A stretch of DNA of 64,000 nucleotides, taken from the NCBI GenBank assembly GCA_012845835.1, contig JABAKD010000002.1, positions 7,868,603 through 7,932,602 on the forward strand. The letters run 5' to 3'. The position numbers and the translations under genes are program-made. The DNA is from Undaria pinnatifida. Lineage: Eukaryota > Sar > Phaeophyceae > Laminariales > Alariaceae. The notes under the pieces are model-generated. The model saw only the letters and a list, made by a program, of their open reading frames with translations, was not told the origin of the DNA and searched no databases. Below are positions 61,290 through 64,000 of the stretch, one piece after another (positions within the stretch are counted from its first letter, which is position 1; each line of letters opens with the position of its first letter).

Positions 61290-62900
61290 GACAGCACGGG
61301 GCATCATCCTCAACCCAGGAAAAGACGGCTAGACCCTGAGTCCGAAGGGCACATGCCCACGTCGGAAGAAAAGTATAGCTTCTGCCTGGAGTTGGTGGAA
61401 CGAGGGGGGGATGACCACATGCATGATGGTTGCGACACATTTTACGGCAGAGGAATTAAGAGCACCTTTTGCCCAAATAATGCCTGAATGGCGGAGGCTC
61501 CTTTAACCCAATATCGATCGGTGGAATGCCGGTTGGTTGTGTATTACAATAATACTATACATCGTTAGTTCGGATTCGTTTTACGCCTTCGTAAGACATG
61601 GGATCGATTGTCCGTCGGCTGCTGGCACGTCGATTTTTCTCAACGCGAGTTTTTGTCTGAGATACACAGGTTCTTTAACGGCGAGGCTCACCCAGAAGTT
61701 TGGGGGCATCCTTACCGCGTACGTGGAATGCGTCTTGGGGCATACACCCGTCGGCCCCGACGAGTTCGCGATAGAGAACGCCACAGAGATAGTGCGAGGC
61801 AGGGGGGCGGAACAACTCGCGTAGATGCTGCCGCGAATGCCGGATAAACAAGCCGCTTACCTCATCTCCACCGGATCCTATGGTACAACGGATGTCGTGT
61901 GTCAAGGGAGAGTGATGTGGGTCCAAAGCTGCCCCGGCCGGCTTGTCGACCTACACTGGCAGACAACGGTGCAATACAGATGCTTGTTAATCTTCTCGAG
62001 AACGGCGGGGGGAATCGTCTATCTTCGAGGTGGAGTGCAGGGTGGACCAGCAAACACTGGTACACCACCAACCAACGGGCGCGGGTTAGCATGACGGGGG
62101 CCGTGTGATTCGAAATGCCGTCCGCAGAAACGTGAATGATGTCCGCGCCGGTAAGTAGATTGGTGGAAAACGCTGCTGATCACCCCGTCAGTTTGGGGGG
62201 GAAGCATCCGGAGGAATTTACCGAAGTAGGAACTATTATAACCGCCATCTAGGAGAGAGTGAGAGGGGCTCACAGACGAAGGTGGGGTCACGGCAGAGGA
62301 CATGGGGGAGGTACCTCGGACGGGCTGGAGAGGCAGGGCATTCCGCCCTGCGGAGGTAAGCGCACTAAGGAATTCGGATCCAGGCAGGTGTTGGTATTAC
62401 GTCGCTTTGGTTACCGGATACTGCAAAATACGACGATGTGTCGTAGCTCCCTGTAGTACTTCCTGTACTACTACAGTGCCTATCTCTGCGCAAAGAGTCA
62501 CGTAATTGAGTGGGGGCCAGGCTGTCGGAAGTTCTTCGCTGTATTCTAATTGTAGAGTTATCTAAGGTCTCCAAGGTTAAGAGGCCGTGTAAAAGCGGGA
62601 TCATGGTCTTGGAGAGGGTATGCCCACCCATGCGTTTACTCACCATGGTCCTGAGACCGGAAGAGGGCGCCCATGTCATGAATATCACATCGATGCTTGT
62701 ATTATACCATTCGTATTGCATCGCATGGCATTGTAAGGCTCGATCACTCTTCTTTCGCTTGCGTGAACCGCGTAATTGATACATATCGAGAACATGGAGG
62801 CTTCTCTTGTCCCGACACTCGAGTACGGGATACAGAAGATCGAGAACCATAGGACAGGTTCAAGTGTCTACTCCTGCAATCAATTAATGGGCTGGACCTG
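61290..62900. other. Region upstream of the LINE remnant, unassigned
   Basis: Frames of 80-160 codons occur on both strands; one plus frame (61630-61823) includes TARLTQKFGGILTAYVECVL and GHTPVGPDEFAIENATEIVR, which is protein-like. It may belong to the retroelement or to an unrelated fragment. No start, splice pair or known motif ties it to a gene. Confidence 0.3.
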
Positions 62901-62939
62901 AGGTGAGTGATCGGAATTCCACCCTTGAGCCCTCCGTAA

Positions 62940-63852
62940 CACGTTGAACCCAAAGAGAATTATGACGCTGAGACCGTCAACTCCCACAACCCCAGAAACA
63001 ACTCAGGAATCGTGTGAGCCGGGTGTGCTACGACCGGTGCGTTACGTCCCTGGCCGAAGTCCCTACCCATGTACACCCGCCGTACGGAGGGCGACAATTC
63101 GTAGGAGAACAAGAGCCTTGAATGCGCAAAGGGCAGGCTACGGTCCCCTCGAGGACCAAGACTGTGCGCTTGGTTACGAGCACGGCCAGTGAACGTTTCG
63201 CGCGTCATACCAGCTCATGGTTTCCTGTACACCGCAGGGCGGTGATTCTACCTGGGATCAAGGAGCAATTTACGCGGACGTGTCCCGCATGTGGCGCAGC
63301 GGACGCCAACACGAGACATGCGCGATTGTGCCATCGCGCAGGTGTAACGGTTAGCCAACACCACCAGCCGTTCGTCCTTGCGACCTCGCGCTCCCTGAAG
63401 CGGACGTCCATTCACCAAGTGTAAAGTGGTGTGCCCTTAACGCCGGCAGAGGCCTACGTACGGGTATCCTCCTCGAGACAAGAGGCCTCCGGGACGCGGC
63501 GCAATCGGATTTTTGACACAAGAGCATACTCGCCAGCCATATATATATAATATGCAGACTCCTAGGCAGAGGGTCACCTGCGTCCCGGAAGTGCCGACCA
63601 AGATAGGCCAGTCACATCTACTTCTGAGACGCGAACACGCAACCACTCTACGCTCGAGCTGGACACGTGTCCGTGTGCCAGGGCAGCTGAAAATTTCAAT
63701 CATTACGGTTGAATGCTTTGCGCGTCTCGGAAGGGAAGGCTGCTATTTTACCGACCAACTAGCGACAAGCGTGATCGGAGGAAGGGGTGGGAGGCCTATG
63801 GCCAAGAAAATAGTCTGTAAGGAACGTTTTCTACGGGCCATCTCAGACCAAT
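62940..63852 (+). pseudogene. LINE-type (non-LTR) retrotransposon C-terminal remnant
   Basis: Frame fragments in order: WLRARPVNVSRVIPAHGFLY (about 63170-63230), then after a frame change ILPGIKEQFTRTCPACGAAD and a zinc knuckle CPAC...H..LCH ending LKRTSIHQV with a stop. Later come LRPGSADQD..STSETRTRNH in one frame and VECFARLGREGCYFTDQLAT, SVIGGRGG, AKKIVCKERFLRAIS in another. The order zinc finger, LKR..IHQVESG type, ESFGRLG..G..IDQLA.S..GG, KER..Q.IS is what I associate with the end of a reverse transcriptase polyprotein in algal and oomycete genomes. At least two frameshifts and several stops make it dead. The polymerase core is not visible here. Confidence 0.65.
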
Positions 63853-64000
63853 GCTACCATAAGGGGGTTATGTTGTTTTGGGGGGCTTTTCTTTCAGTGA
63901 CTCGGTGTCATTCGCGCGAGTGACCCCCCTGCACCCTGCGGTCACAGGCTTTCGTGCTGTTTGTCATATTCTCGGCATCGATACGAGAAGAGATGATGGT
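63853..64000 (+). mobile_element. Family B element cut by the window edge
   Basis: GCTACCATAAGGGGG, then GTGACTCGGTGTCATTCGCG, CGAGTGACCCCCCTGCACCC and GCGGTCACAGGCTTTCGTGC, as in 51583-51690. It sits exactly where the LINE frame stops, so it inserted into the retrotransposon. Confidence 0.7.

Overview
This window looks like repeat-dominated nuclear DNA from a eukaryote with short introns, not bacterial or organellar DNA. No long intact open reading frame exists: the longest is 320 codons and belongs to a decayed retrotransposon. What coding signal there is comes as short pieces with plausible GT-AG splice sites. Homopolymer runs, microsatellites, short inverted-repeat transposons and retrotransposon fossils fill most of the rest. 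The Ty3/gypsy integrase with a chromodomain and the LINE-type C-terminus read most like elements I associate with stramenopile algae, brown algae in particular. That host assignment is from memory of families and is only moderately certain. I found no rRNA, tRNA, CRISPR array or operon-like layout.

Layout. 0-6 kb: a SINE-like copy, terminal-inverted-repeat (TIR) miniature elements, a six-copy array amplified from one of them (3.56-4.48 kb), and an AAGGGTTTTTACCC array (5.5-5.9 kb). 6-9.4 kb: possible exons on both strands and a TTGATTGA array into which two miniature elements have inserted. 9.4-14.4 kb: more miniature elements, a 113-bp duplication, C-rich repeats and a 430-bp polypurine tract. 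14.4-16.64 kb: an array built on an 11-bp CCATGG unit that switches strand near 15.63 kb, so it forms a giant inverted repeat. 17-22.3 kb: a small ORF, a second amplified element array, intact miniature elements and one of the better exon models (21.10-22.25 kb). 23-28 kb: sparse sequence, a TTG microsatellite and a SINE copy interrupted by a TTAA-flanked insertion. 28-33 kb and 40.8-42.6 kb: a modular repeat family (here called G) in which each module ends in a G/C homopolymer run, arranged as inverted pairs. 33-38 kb: a 470-bp TATC microsatellite, a two-exon gene model, and a repeat family (K) with paired ATTGG boxes. 38.38-40.02 kb: the decayed chromodomain gypsy element. 43-48 kb: the most coherent minus-strand gene model plus other exon candidates. 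48.6-50.0 kb: a second CATGG-rich array. 50-52 kb: miniature elements. 52-59.8 kb: the densest cluster of spliced gene models. 60.1-61.3 kb: another inverted G copy. 61.3-64 kb: a LINE-type remnant cut off by a miniature element at the right edge.

No pathway can be reconstructed. None of the host-like genes has a recognisable family, and the models rest on reading frame, splice signals and phase agreement only, so most have confidence between 0.2 and 0.5. The firmest statements concern repeat structure: three miniature-element families share a CTACGRTAG terminal core, several nested insertions fix element boundaries, and fragments of one family have been amplified into tandem arrays at two separate places.
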